DNA from: Xanthomonas translucens pv. translucens DSM 18974
GTDB taxonomy: Bacteria > Pseudomonadota > Gammaproteobacteria > Xanthomonadales > Xanthomonadaceae
Direction: 5' to 3'
DNA: 8,185 bases
Assembly (NCBI RefSeq): GCF_000331775.1
Contig: NZ_CAPJ01000321.1
Coordinates: 1 to 8,185 of the forward strand
The notes beneath the pieces are model-generated. The model searched no databases. It saw nothing but the letters and a program-made list of their open reading frames with translations, and was not told where the DNA came from. Of this stretch, positions 1 through 6,965 are shown piece after piece (positions within the stretch are counted from its first letter, which is position 1; each line of letters starts with the position of its first letter). Position numbers and translations under genes: made by a program.

Positions 1-54
1 CCGTAACGCCGCCTGCTCTATGGTGCCGGCCTCATCCACCAGCAGGAGCATCGC

Positions 55-486
55 ATGGGTATTTCGCGTCACGCCACCGCACACTGGGAAGGCGATCTCA
101 AGACCGGCAAGGGCCAGCTGAGCACGCCGCAGAGCGGGCTGTTGCAGCACACCCGCTATGCCTTCAGCAGCCGCTTCGGCGACGAGAAGGGCACCAACCC
201 GGAAGAGCTGATCGCTGCCGCGCATGCCGGCTGTTTCACCATGGCGCTGTCGGCCAAGCTCAGCGAAGCGGGCTTCCCGCCGACCGCGCTGGACACGCGC
301 GCCGAGGTCGATCTGTCGATGGAAGGCGGTCCGCAGCTGTCGCAGATCCGGCTCAAGCTCAAGGCCGTGGTCCCGAACATCGAGGCCGCGCAGTTCCGCG
401 CGCTGGCCGAAGACGCCAAGCAGAATTGCCCGATCTCCAAGGCGCTGAGCGCGGTGCCGATCAGCCTGGAAGCGGAACTGGGCTGA
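55..486 (+). CDS. osmC: OsmC-type organic hydroperoxide reductase (peroxiredoxin)
   Basis: A 143-residue protein, the usual length of OsmC. The family reduces organic hydroperoxides in the cytoplasm with a reactive cysteine pair, as a homodimer. Both cysteines are visible: C60 in AAHAGCFTMAL and C125 in KQNCPISKAL. The stretch KGTNPEELIAAAHAGC (about residues 45-60), with E50/E51 near the first cysteine and R40 upstream, is typical of the OsmC rather than the Ohr branch. The ATG start is supported by AGGAG at 44-48, six bases upstream. The gene looks monocistronic: a hairpin follows the stop within ten bases and the next gene is about 260 bases away. OsmC genes in other bacteria respond to osmotic or stationary-phase stress, but no matching regulatory site can be judged here because only 54 upstream bases are present. 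Confidence 0.93.
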   Translation: MGISRHATAHWEGDLKTGKGQLSTPQSGLLQHTRYAFSSRFGDEKGTNPEELIAAAHAGCFTMALSAKLSEAGFPPTALDTRAEVDLSMEGGPQLSQIRLKLKAVVPNIEAAQFRALAEDAKQNCPISKALSAVPISLEAELG

Positions 487-492
487 GCGCTG

Positions 493-515
493 GGCCTGGC
501 GCGCGCCGCCAGGCC
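493..515 (+). terminator. Hairpin after osmC, possible terminator
   Basis: A perfect 9-bp inverted repeat, GGCCTGGCG (493-501) and CGCCAGGCC (507-515), closes a 5-base loop and begins seven bases after the osmC stop. Position and stem strength fit a transcription terminator. The following bases (GTCGCTT) are not a real U-tract, so intrinsic termination is unproven and Rho or simple 3'-end protection is possible. Confidence 0.5.
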
Positions 516-538
516 GTCGCTTCGACATGGCTCAGGCT

Positions 539-668
539 GTGCCTGCGTGCGACTGGCAGGCACGGCGCTTCGCGCACGGCGATGGGAACGGTTGCAGCCG
601 CGCTGCGTGGCAGGCCATGGCTGCGCCCGCAAGCGACAACAGCTGTCGCGGCGCTAAACAGGCGCCGC
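539..668. other. Intergenic stretch with two further hairpins
   Basis: Between osmC and the glycine-zipper gene (gap 487-749) there are two more inverted repeats. One is GTGCCTGC (539-546) with GCAGGCAC (556-563), 8 bp around a 9-base loop. The other is GCGGCGC (648-654) with GCGCCGC (662-668), 7 bp around TAAACAG. I see no convincing promoter hexamers, although the downstream gene must be transcribed from somewhere in this gap. No coding sequence with a credible start and product is visible here. Confidence 0.35.
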
Positions 669-749
669 CGAGCGGCCCCAATTCAGTTTTGTTTCACCGG
701 AGCGGGCCGAGCATGCAGTTGCGCGATCCACGCGCTTGGAATCTTCGCC

Positions 750-1370
750 ATGAACAAGCTCTCGACCCGTCTTCTGACCGCCGCGCTCGCCGTGGGCGTG
801 GTCGGTTCCGCCGCTGCGCAGGACTATGGCCGCTACGACACGTATCGCGATCGTGGCTATCCGGGCAGCGGCACCTACGACTACGCCCGCGTAGTGCGTG
901 CCGATCCGATCCTGGTGCCGGTGCGCGGCCCGCGCGAGACCACCGAGCGCTGCTACGAACGCCCGGCGTCCGGCGAATACGTCGACAACGGCTATCGCGG
1001 CGACGGCTATTACAACGGCGGCTATCGCGGCAGCGACGGCGGGCGCAGCGCGGCCACGGTGGTCGGCGGCATCGCCGGTGCGCTGCTGGGCAGCCGCGTC
1101 GGCGGCGGCAACGGCCGCTTCGTCGGTACCGCGGTCGGCACCATGGTCGGCGGCCTGGCCGGGCGCTCGATCTACGACAGCAACAGCCGCAGCAGCGTGC
1201 AGACCGGCTCGGTCCGCGTCTGCGAACCGGTCGCCTACCGCAGCGAAACCTATGACCGGGTGGATGGCTACGACGTGACCTACGAATACGGCGGCCGCTA
1301 CTACCACACCCGCAGCGCGCAGCGTCCCGGCGACCGCATCCGGGTCCGCGTCGACGTGTTGCCCGACTGA
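750..1370 (+). CDS. Secreted glycine-zipper 2TM domain protein, Tyr/Gly-rich
   Basis: A 206-residue envelope protein. Residues 1-23 form a signal peptide (MNKLSTRLL, a hydrophobic core, then SAAA|Q), with likely signal peptidase I cleavage after A23. Residues 25-98 are low-complexity and rich in Tyr, Gly, Arg and Asp, with GYRG repeated at 81-84 and 91-94. Residues 101-138 form a glycine zipper (VVGGIAGALLGSRVGGG, then VGTAVGTMVGGLAG), as in Rickettsia 17-kDa-antigen-like and related outer-envelope proteins. The tail (about 158-206) carries a YDVTYEYGGRYYHTR segment and ends in a basic beta-like stretch, RIRVRVDV. C68 and C158 flank the zipper and could form a periplasmic disulfide. There is no lipobox cysteine at the cleavage site, so it is not an obvious lipoprotein. 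The ATG at 750 is chosen because the signal peptide starts there and GGAA (738-741) lies eight bases upstream; the open frame runs 108 codons further upstream but that part looks non-coding. Its precise function is unknown. Confidence 0.88.
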   Translation: MNKLSTRLLTAALAVGVVGSAAAQDYGRYDTYRDRGYPGSGTYDYARVVRADPILVPVRGPRETTERCYERPASGEYVDNGYRGDGYYNGGYRGSDGGRSAATVVGGIAGALLGSRVGGGNGRFVGTAVGTMVGGLAGRSIYDSNSRSSVQTGSVRVCEPVAYRSETYDRVDGYDVTYEYGGRYYHTRSAQRPGDRIRVRVDVLPD

Positions 1371-1377
1371 CCGGCGC

Positions 1378-1399
1378 GGACGCCTCATGCGAGGCGTCC
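1378..1399. terminator. Hairpin 1 of the convergent junction
   Basis: Perfect 9-bp stem GGACGCCTC (1378-1386) and GAGGCGTCC (1391-1399) with an ATGC tetraloop, seven bases after the stop of the glycine-zipper gene. The position is that of a terminator for that gene. There is no U-tract on either side. Confidence 0.55.
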
Positions 1400-1403
1400 A
1401 TGG

Positions 1404-1450
1404 GCGTCGTCGGCCGCGACCGTTTGCACGGTTGCGGCCGCACGCGACGC
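1404..1450. terminator. Hairpin 2 of the convergent junction, long stem
   Basis: A 13-bp stem pairs 1411-1423 (CGGCCGCGACCGT) with 1428-1440 (ACGGTTGCGGCCG), with one G-U wobble and loop TTGC. It is extended by a lower 6-bp stem, GCGTCG (1404-1409) with CGACGC (1445-1450), across a small internal loop. It is the strongest structure in the gap and can fold in transcripts of either strand, so a two-way stop between the convergent genes is the natural reading. Confidence 0.55.
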
Positions 1451-1465
1451 AAGCGACATCCCTTC

Positions 1466-1492
1466 ATGCCCGCCGCCGATGCCGGCGGGCAT
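1466..1492. terminator. Hairpin 3 of the convergent junction, near the phzF-like stop
   Basis: Perfect 10-bp stem ATGCCCGCCG (1466-1475) and CGGCGGGCAT (1483-1492) with a 7-base loop. It lies 13 bases downstream of the stop of the minus-strand PhzF-like gene, the place expected for that gene's terminator. The minus-strand sequence beyond it has no U-tract. Confidence 0.5.
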
Positions 1493-1505
1493 GCCGATCC
1501 GCGCA

Positions 1506-2384
1506 TCAACGCCAGTCGATGTGTCCCTCGATCACGGTCTGCACCTGGCCGCCGGACCAGACCTCGCCGGCGCTGTCCACGCTCAGGGTCAGCATGGCGT
1601 CGTGGCCGACTTCGCGGCCCTGGCTGACCACGTAGCGGCCATCGTGGCCGGGGAGCGCGGCGCGATGATCCAGCCACGCCGCGAGCACGGCATTGGCGGC
1701 GCCCGACGCGGCATCCTCGAAGCGACGGCCATTGCCGACGAACGCGCGCACGGCCAGCTGGTAGGCCTGGGCATTGGCCCGCGCATAGGCGAACACGCCC
1801 ATGCTGGCGGTACGTTCGGCCAGGGCCGCGATCGCGTCCCAATCCGGCGTCAGGCTGCGCAGCGCCGCCTCGTCGGCGACTTCGACCAGCCACCAGCAGC
1901 GGCCGCCGTCCATGCGCACCGGTGGTTGCGCGCCGAGCGGCCAGCCGGCCAGCGCGGCGCTCAGGCGCGGATCGTCGGCATTGGCGATCTCGCCGACCTG
2001 CGCGCGCGGGGTGCGGATGGCGATGCTGGGTACGCCACGGTCGGCAACCAGCCGCAACGGCAGCAGACCGGCGATGCCTTCCTGTACGAAGACGCCGTCC
2101 TTGGGCACGGCGATGCCAGACTCCAGCACCGCGTGCGCGGTCCCGATGCTGGGATGGCCGGCGAACGGCACTTCCTTCTGCGGACTGAACATGCGGATGC
2201 CGTAGCTGGCGCCCGCTTGCGTGGCCGGGAACACGAAGGTGGTCTCCGGCAGCCGCGTCCAGCGCGCGATCGCCTGCATGGCGGCGTCGTCCAGGCCTTG
2301 CGCATCCAGCACCACCGCCAGCGGATTGCCGGCGCCGGGGCGCGGAGAGAACACGTCGAGCTGCAGGAAACGGCGTTTGCTCAT
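1506..2384 (-). CDS. PhzF-family isomerase (DapF-like fold)
   Basis: A 292-residue protein of the PhzF family, whose members have two DapF-like halves and act as isomerases or epimerases without cofactor. The family's conserved stations are in order: GNPLAVV (19-25), LPETTFV with the presumed catalytic acid E47 (45-51), the FAGHPSIGTA loop with H77 (74-83), and RRFEDAASGAANAV (220-232), matching the family EDPATGSA loop. True PhzF acts in phenazine synthesis, but no other phenazine gene is present, so the substrate is unknown and the symbol phzF is not assigned. The start is the ATG at 2384-2382, giving MSKRRFLQLDVFSP, where similarity to the family begins; the frame stays open upstream but that part is not family-like. 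No good Shine-Dalgarno is seen. It is divergent from the lysA operon and convergent with the glycine-zipper gene. Confidence 0.9.
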   Translation of the reverse strand: MSKRRFLQLDVFSPRPGAGNPLAVVLDAQGLDDAAMQAIARWTRLPETTFVFPATQAGASYGIRMFSPQKEVPFAGHPSIGTAHAVLESGIAVPKDGVFVQEGIAGLLPLRLVADRGVPSIAIRTPRAQVGEIANADDPRLSAALAGWPLGAQPPVRMDGGRCWWLVEVADEAALRSLTPDWDAIAALAERTASMGVFAYARANAQAYQLAVRAFVGNGRRFEDAASGAANAVLAAWLDHRAALPGHDGRYVVSQGREVGHDAMLTLSVDSAGEVWSGGQVQTVIEGHIDWR

Positions 2385-2467
2385 GGTCGTTGCATCATGG
2401 TTCGGGGGAGCGCGAAGCTTAGCAAGCAGGGCGCGGGCGGCGGGCGTGCCTGCGTCACACGCTTGCG

Positions 2468-2495
2468 GCCAAGCGCCGGCAGCGCGGCGCTTGGC
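2468..2495. promoter_or_regulatory. Inverted repeat at the lysA promoter, candidate operator
   Basis: A perfect 10-bp inverted repeat, GCCAAGCGCC (2468-2477) and GGCGCTTGGC (2486-2495), with an 8-base spacer, lies in the gap between the divergent PhzF-like and lysA genes. It ends one base before a TAGAAT box and so covers the place a -35 element would occupy. A dimeric regulator binding here could activate or repress the operon. The identity of the regulator is not known, and the repeat might also act as an RNA hairpin in a minus-strand transcript. Confidence 0.5.
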
Positions 2496-2496
2496 A

Positions 2497-2502
2497 TAGA
2501 AT
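2497..2502 (+). promoter_or_regulatory. Candidate -10 box of the lysA operon promoter
   Basis: TAGAAT matches the sigma-70 -10 consensus at five of six positions and is the best such site in the 174-base gap. No good -35 hexamer lies 16-18 bases upstream (that place reads CGCCGG, inside the inverted repeat). This would fit an activator-dependent promoter. A transcript from here would have a leader of about 50 bases. Confidence 0.45.
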
Positions 2503-2512
2503 CGCAAGTTCC

Positions 2513-2540
2513 GCCCGGCGTTCCGGGCCTCTTTCCCTCC
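2513..2540 (+). promoter_or_regulatory. Leader hairpin and pyrimidine-rich tract before lysA
   Basis: GCCCGG (2513-2518) and CCGGGC (2523-2528) form a 6-bp GC stem with loop CGTT, followed by a run made only of C and T (CCTCTTTCCCTCC, 2528-2540). No purine-rich Shine-Dalgarno is present between here and the ATG at 2559. The tract may be an S1-type ribosome landing site, or the hairpin plus U-containing tail may be a weak attenuator. It is too short to be a lysine riboswitch. Confidence 0.35.
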
Positions 2541-2558
2541 ATCAGACCCCACAACGAA

Positions 2559-5168
2559 ATGGCCTCTTCCCCCCACGTCGATCGCTGGATCGTCCTCAAG
2601 TTCGGCGGCACTTCGGTGTCGCTTCGTCATCGCTGGGATACGATCGGAACGCTGGCGAAAAAACGCGCCGACGAGACCGGGGCGCGGGTGCTGGTGGTGG
2701 TATCGGCGCTGTCCGGGGTCACCAACGAGCTGACCGCGATCGCCGACGGCAGCGCCGACAGCGCGCAGCGCGTGGCCGCGCTGGAGCAGCGCCACCGCGA
2801 CTTCCTAGGCGAACTGGAACTGGATGCGGACAGCGTGCTCGGCGAGCGCCTGGCGGCGCTGCGCGGATTGCTCGACGACCCGCGCGCGGCGACCCGCACG
2901 TTGGACTGGCAGGCCGAGGTGCTGGGCCAGGGCGAGTTGCTGTCGTCCACGCTGGGCGCGGCCTACCTGCGCGCCAGCGGCCTGGATGTCGGCTGGATGG
3001 ATGCGCGCCAGTGGCTGGACGCGCTGCCGCCGCAGCCGAACCAGAGCGAGTGGTCCAAGCGCCTGTCGGTATCGTGCCAGTGGCAGGCCGACACCGCCTG
3101 GCGCGAACGCTTCGTCGCTCAGCCGGCGCGGATGCTGATCACCCAGGGCTTCATCGCGCGGCACCAGGAAGGCGGCACCGCGATCCTCGGCCGCGGCGGC
3201 TCGGATACCTCGGCGGCGTACTTCGGCGCGCTGCTCGGCGCCAGCCGGGTGGAGATATGGACCGATGTGCCAGGCATGTTCAGCGCCAATCCACGCGAGG
3301 TGCCGGACGCGCGCCTGCTGACCCGGCTGGACTATTACGAAGCGCAGGAAATCGCCACCACCGGCGCCAAGGTGCTGCACCCGCGCTCGATCAAGCCGTG
3401 CCGCGACGGCGGCGTGCCGATGGCGATCCTGGACACCGAACGCCCCGAACTGCCCGGCACCAGCATCGACGGCAACGCGCGCACCGTGCCCGGGGTCAAG
3501 GCGATCAGCCGCCGCAACGGCATCGTGCTGGTGTCGATGGAAGGCATCGGCATGTGGCAGCAGGTCGGCTTTCTGGCCGACGTGTTCGCGCGCTTCGCCA
3601 AGCACGGCCTGTCGGTGGATCTGATCGGTTCGGCCGAGACCAACGTCACTGTGTCGCTGGACCCGAGCGAGAACCTGGTCAACACCGACGTGCTGGCGGC
3701 GCTGTCGGCCGACCTGGCGGAGATCTGCCGGGTCAAGATCATCGTGCCGTGCGCGGCGATCACCCTGGTCGGACGCGGCATGCGCTCGCTGCTGCACAAG
3801 CTCTCGGACGTGTGGGCCACGTTCGGCAAGGAGCGTGTGCACATGATCTCGCAGTCGTCCAACGATCTGAACCTGACCTTCGTCATCGACGAGGCCGACG
3901 CCGAGGGCCTGTTGCCGATCCTGCACGCCGAACTGATCGACAGCGGCGCGATGCCGGTGGAAGAGACCGAGGTGTTCGGCCCGCGCTGGCGCGAGATCAC
4001 CGGCAGCGTGCGCACGCGGCCCACGCCGTGGTGGCATGCCGAGCGCGAGCACCTGCTGCGCCTGGCCGAGGCCGGCACGCCGCGCTATGTCTACCATCTG
4101 CCGACGCTGCGCGCGCGCGCGCGCGCGCTCAAGGCGATCGCGCCGATCGACCAGCGCTACTACGCGATCAAGGCCAATTCGCACCCGGCGATCCTGGAGA
4201 CGCTGGTCGCGGAGGGCTTCGGCCTGGAATGCGTGTCGCATGGCGAGCTGCGCCGGGTGTTCGACACCTTGCCGGAGCTGTCGCCGCGGCGCGTGCTGTT
4301 CACCCCCAGCTTCGCGCCGAAGGCCGAGTACGAAGCCGCATTCGCGCTGGGCGTGACCGTCACCGTGGACAACGTGGAGCTGCTGCAGCGCTGGCCAGAG
4401 CTGTTCCGCGGCCGCAGCCTGTGGCTGCGCATCGACCTGGGCCATGGCGACGGCCACCACGAGAAAGTCAACACCGGCGGCAAGGCGTCCAAGTTCGGCC
4501 TGTCGGCGACGCGGGTGGACGAGTTCGTCGAGGTCGCGCGCACGCTGGAGATCCGCATCGTCGGCGTGCACGCGCACCTGGGTAGCGGCGTGGAGACCGC
4601 GCAGCACTGGCGGCGCATGTGTGACGAACTGGCCGGCTTCGCGCGCCGCATCGGCAGCGTGGAGATCATCGACATCGGCGGCGGCCTGCCGATTCCGTAC
4701 AGTGCCGACGACGAGCCGTTCGACCTGGACACCTGGGCGCAGGGCCTGGCTGAGGCCAAGGCGGTGCATCCGGCGTTCCGCCTGGCGGTCGAGCCGGGCC
4801 GTTACCTGGTCGCCGAATGCGGGGTACTGCTGGCCAGCGCCACCCAGGTGGTCGAGAAGGACGGCATCCGCCGGGTCGGCCTGGATGCGGGCATGAACGC
4901 GCTGCTGCGCCCGGCGCTGTACGACGCCTGGCACGACGTGGCCAACCTGAGCCGCCTGGACCGCGACGCCGATACGGTGTTCGACGTGGTCGGCCCGATC
5001 TGCGAATCCAGCGACGTGTTCGGCAAGCGCCGCCGCCTGCCCGCCGCCACCGCCGCGGACGATGTGATGCTGATCGCCGACGCCGGCGCCTACGGTTACG
5101 CGATGGCCAGCACCTACAACCAGCGCGAACTGCCGCGCGAGGATGCGATCGATGCGCCCGCAGGCTGA
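2559..5168 (+). CDS. lysA: Bifunctional aspartate kinase / diaminopimelate decarboxylase
   Basis: An 869-residue cytoplasmic fusion of LysC and LysA. The kinase half (about 1-477) phosphorylates aspartate, the first step toward lysine, threonine and methionine. It shows KFGGTS (K14-S19), GRGGSDTS (211-218), WTDVPG (234-239) and GAKVLHPRS (269-277). ACT regulatory repeats follow from about residue 320, so feedback control by end products is likely. After a linker (about 478-490) comes the PLP-dependent decarboxylase, which converts meso-diaminopimelate to lysine. It shows the Schiff-base lysine K538 in YYAIKAN, HAHLGSG (671-677), the phosphate-binding GGG (707-709), EPGRY (745-749), CESSD (815-819, with the partner-site cysteine) and Y845 in GAYGY. 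The protein ends soon after the YNQR motif, earlier than stand-alone LysA proteins usually do. The ATG at 2559 is 13 codons ahead of the kinase motif; no Shine-Dalgarno is seen. The frame is open far upstream, but only as antisense of the PhzF-like gene. It is first in the operon and overlaps the next gene by 17 bases. Confidence 0.96.
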   Translation: MASSPHVDRWIVLKFGGTSVSLRHRWDTIGTLAKKRADETGARVLVVVSALSGVTNELTAIADGSADSAQRVAALEQRHRDFLGELELDADSVLGERLAALRGLLDDPRAATRTLDWQAEVLGQGELLSSTLGAAYLRASGLDVGWMDARQWLDALPPQPNQSEWSKRLSVSCQWQADTAWRERFVAQPARMLITQGFIARHQEGGTAILGRGGSDTSAAYFGALLGASRVEIWTDVPGMFSANPREVPDARLLTRLDYYEAQEIATTGAKVLHPRSIKPCRDGGVPMAILDTERPELPGTSIDGNARTVPGVKAISRRNGIVLVSMEGIGMWQQVGFLADVFARFAKHGLSVDLIGSAETNVTVSLDPSENLVNTDVLAALSADLAEICRVKIIVPCAAITLVGRGMRSLLHKLSDVWATFGKERVHMISQSSNDLNLTFVIDEADAEGLLPILHAELIDSGAMPVEETEVFGPRWREITGSVRTRPTPWWHAEREHLLRLAEAGTPRYVYHLPTLRARARALKAIAPIDQRYYAIKANSHPAILETLVAEGFGLECVSHGELRRVFDTLPELSPRRVLFTPSFAPKAEYEAAFALGVTVTVDNVELLQRWPELFRGRSLWLRIDLGHGDGHHEKVNTGGKASKFGLSATRVDEFVEVARTLEIRIVGVHAHLGSGVETAQHWRRMCDELAGFARRIGSVEIIDIGGGLPIPYSADDEPFDLDTWAQGLAEAKAVHPAFRLAVEPGRYLVAECGVLLASATQVVEKDGIRRVGLDAGMNALLRPALYDAWHDVANLSRLDRDADTVFDVVGPICESSDVFGKRRRLPAATAADDVMLIADAGAYGYAMASTYNQRELPREDAIDAPAG
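4109..4128 (+). repeat. (GC)10 dinucleotide run inside lysA
   Basis: Ten uninterrupted GC units span 20 bases and encode RARARA (residues 518-523), in the first helix of the decarboxylase domain. Alternating GC is a possible slippage site and can adopt Z-DNA. Gain or loss of one unit would shift the frame after the kinase domain and remove the decarboxylase. Confidence 0.9.
5139..5143 (+). promoter_or_regulatory. Ribosome binding site choosing the start at 5152
   Basis: GAGGA lies inside the lysA 3' end, eight bases before the ATG at 5152. An earlier in-frame ATG at 5143 overlaps this element and has no spacing, so 5152 is the better start. Confidence 0.65.
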
Positions 5169-5610
5169 GTTCATTGCGCTCAGCGCCGGAGCTGGCGGTG
5201 CCGCGATTGCGTTGGCCACCTTGGCCGATCAGGCGGGCACGAGCTTGCCGTGGCAGTGGACCGATAGCCTCAAATGGCTGGCGCCTGCGCTGATCGCGGC
5301 AGGTGCGGGCGCGTGGTTGGCATGGCGCTGGCAACGCCGGAGGCCTGCCGGCCGTGCGGGCGCGATGGCGTTGCGCACGGTGCTGCTGGGCGCATGCAGT
5401 TATGTGCCGGCGCTGACGTTGTATCTCGCGCTGGTGTTCGTGGCGTCCGCCGATGCCAGGCAGAGGAGCTTGAACTGGGAGTTGTTTCCGCTGGCGTTCC
5501 TGTTCGGTTGCCTGCCATGGCGATGGGCCGCGTTGCCGTTTTCGATGATCGAATTTTTCCTGTGCCGACGTTACTTGCGTCGCACGCGTGTCCTTGCAGG
5601 TAGTCCATGA
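5152..5610 (+). CDS. Four-helix inner membrane protein of unknown function
   Basis: A 152-residue protein that I do not recognise. Hydrophobic segments at about 7-25, 42-58, 76-98 and 110-137 suggest four membrane helices. Basic stretches at 59-68 (RWQRRRPAGR) and 139-146 (RRYLRRTR) place the middle loop and both termini in the cytoplasm by the positive-inside rule. There is no cleavable signal peptide and no catalytic motif; C82, C120 and C138 show no metal-site pattern. It overlaps lysA by 17 bases and murL by 4 bases (ATGA), so it is translationally coupled on both sides and probably works with, or was captured into, the lysine/peptidoglycan operon. By hand count 10 of its 24 leucines use TTG, whereas the neighbouring genes mainly use CTG; this suggests lower expression, weaker codon selection or later acquisition. 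It could be an accessory or transport-related membrane protein, but nothing in the sequence proves it. Confidence 0.82.
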   Translation: MRPQAEFIALSAGAGGAAIALATLADQAGTSLPWQWTDSLKWLAPALIAAGAGAWLAWRWQRRRPAGRAGAMALRTVLLGACSYVPALTLYLALVFVASADARQRSLNWELFPLAFLFGCLPWRWAALPFSMIEFFLCRRYLRRTRVLAGSP

Positions 5611-6965
5611 CCGCTTTCGACAAACAGCAGATCGCCACCTTCCGTTTCGTGCGCTGCGCGTTCGACGCCGACAGCGGTGTCGCGCGCCTGGTCTATGCGT
5701 TCGACCAGGGGCCGGAGCTGGTGGAGACGATCACCGTGCCCGGCGCTCCGTTCGTGCTGGACGCGGCGCGCGCGCAGGCGGTGCAGCGCGCGCTGCGCCT
5801 GCTGCATCTGATCGCCGGGGTCAGCTATTACAAGGCCGCGGTGCCACCGCAGATCGCCATCGACGACTACGCGATCGACGCGGCGACCGCCGCGCTGCTG
5901 CAGAGCGTGTACCTGCACGGGCTGGGCGAGTTCGCTTACCGCAACGGCCTGGATCTGCACGGCAAGATCCGGTTTCCCGCGAGCGCAGCGGCGGACGGGC
6001 AGGGCGCGGCGGCGCTGGGCCTGGGGGAGCACGCGCTGGTGGCGATCGGCGGCGGCAAGGATTCGCTGGTCAGCATCGAGGCCTTGCGCGCGGCCGGCGT
6101 GGAACAGACCGTGGCCTGGATCGGCGGCTCGCAGCTGATCCGCGCCTGCGCCGAACGCACCGCCTTGCCGACCCTGAACATCGGCCGCGCGCTGGCGCCG
6201 GAGCTGTTCGAACTGAACCGGCAGGGCGCGTGGAACGGGCATATCCCGGTGACCGCGGTGAACTCGGCGATCCTGGTGTTCGCCGCGTTGCTGCACGGCG
6301 CCGGCCAGGTGGTGTTCTCCAACGAGCATTCGGCCAGCTACGGCAGCCAGATCGCAGGCACCGGCGAGGTCAACCACCAGTGGTCCAAGGGCTGGGCGTT
6401 CGAGCAGGCGTTCGGCGCGCACGTGCAGCGCTACGTCGCCGCCGACCTGCGCTACTACTCGTTGCTGCGCCCGCTGTCGGAACTGGCGGTGGCGCGGCAG
6501 TTCGCCAAGAACGACCATTACGACGCGCATTTCTCCAGCTGCAACCGCAACTTCCACATCCTTGGCGAGCGCCCGGCGCACCGCTGGTGCGGGGTGTGCC
6601 CGAAATGCCATTTCGTGTTCCTGGCGCTGGCCCCGTTCATGCCGAAGACGCGGCTGGTGCGGATCTTCGGCCGCAACCTGCTCGACGATGCGGCGCAGGC
6701 GCCGGGCTTCGATGCGCTGCTGGAATTCCAGGACCACAAGCCGTTCGAATGCGTCGGCGAGGGCCGCGAATCGCGCGCGGCGATGGCCACGCTGGCGGCG
6801 CGTGCGGAATGGAAGGAGGACGCGCTGGTGGCGCGCTTCATCCGCGAGATTCAGCCGCAGCTCGACAGCGAGGACCTGCGCGTGGAGCCGCTGCTGGCGC
6901 TGGACGCGCAGCACCGCATTCCGGCCGAGCTGTGGGAACGCGTGCGTGCGAATTTCGCAGCTTGA
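5607..6965 (+). CDS. murL: UDP-MurNAc-L-Ala-L-Glu epimerase MurL
   Basis: A 452-residue cytoplasmic enzyme. MurL inverts the terminal L-Glu of UDP-MurNAc-L-Ala-L-Glu to D-Glu in an ATP- and Mg-dependent reaction, replacing glutamate racemase as the source of D-Glu for peptidoglycan. The activity was characterised in Xanthomonas oryzae. The sequence shows a PP-loop-like nucleotide motif, [11 protein letters not shown] (146-156), resembling the SGGxDS loop of ATP pyrophosphatases. It also has a cysteine cluster, C312 and WCGVCPKC (C328, C331, C334), which looks like a metal site. The N-terminal region (1 to about 140) has no motif I can name. The gene starts at the ATGA overlap with the membrane protein stop. 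It is followed by murD2, whose product supplies its substrate; this adjacency is the strongest contextual support for the call. Confidence 0.93.
   Translation: MTAFDKQQIATFRFVRCAFDADSGVARLVYAFDQGPELVETITVPGAPFVLDAARAQAVQRALRLLHLIAGVSYYKAAVPPQIAIDDYAIDAATAALLQSVYLHGLGEFAYRNGLDLHGKIRFPASAAADGQGAAALGLGEHALVAIGGGKDSLVSIEALRAAGVEQTVAWIGGSQLIRACAERTALPTLNIGRALAPELFELNRQGAWNGHIPVTAVNSAILVFAALLHGAGQVVFSNEHSASYGSQIAGTGEVNHQWSKGWAFEQAFGAHVQRYVAADLRYYSLLRPLSELAVARQFAKNDHYDAHFSSCNRNFHILGERPAHRWCGVCPKCHFVFLALAPFMPKTRLVRIFGRNLLDDAAQAPGFDALLEFQDHKPFECVGEGRESRAAMATLAARAEWKEDALVARFIREIQPQLDSEDLRVEPLLALDAQHRIPAELWERVRANFAA
6934..6938 (+). promoter_or_regulatory. Ribosome binding site supporting the murD2 GTG start
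   Basis: GGGAA within the murL 3' end lies seven bases before the GTG at 6946. It favours that start over the ATG at 6965, which is in another frame. Confidence 0.5.

Noticed and set aside
426..749. Upstream extension of the glycine-zipper gene by 108 codons
   Set aside because: It would bury the signal peptide inside the protein, overlaps osmC and shows no domain. The ATG at 750 begins a proper signal sequence.
2493..2505. A sigma-54-like GG...GC pattern near the lysA promoter
   Set aside because: The spacing between GG and GC is nine bases instead of ten, and the flanking bases do not fit; the TAGAAT sigma-70 reading is simpler.
1479..2558. A 360-codon open stretch in frame upstream of lysA, suggesting a much longer protein
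   Set aside because: It is the antisense of the PhzF-like gene and crosses the promoter region. The kinase begins normally at 2559 and the 869-residue length fits the known fusion.
2385..2558. Lysine riboswitch upstream of lysA
   Set aside because: The likely leader is only about 50 bases and has one small hairpin; a lysine riboswitch needs a much longer, multi-helix structure.
2805..5219. An 804-codon minus-strand open frame opposite lysA
   Set aside because: High-GC antisense shadow rich in Ala, Arg, Gln and His, with no domain; the opposite strand encodes a clearly conserved enzyme.
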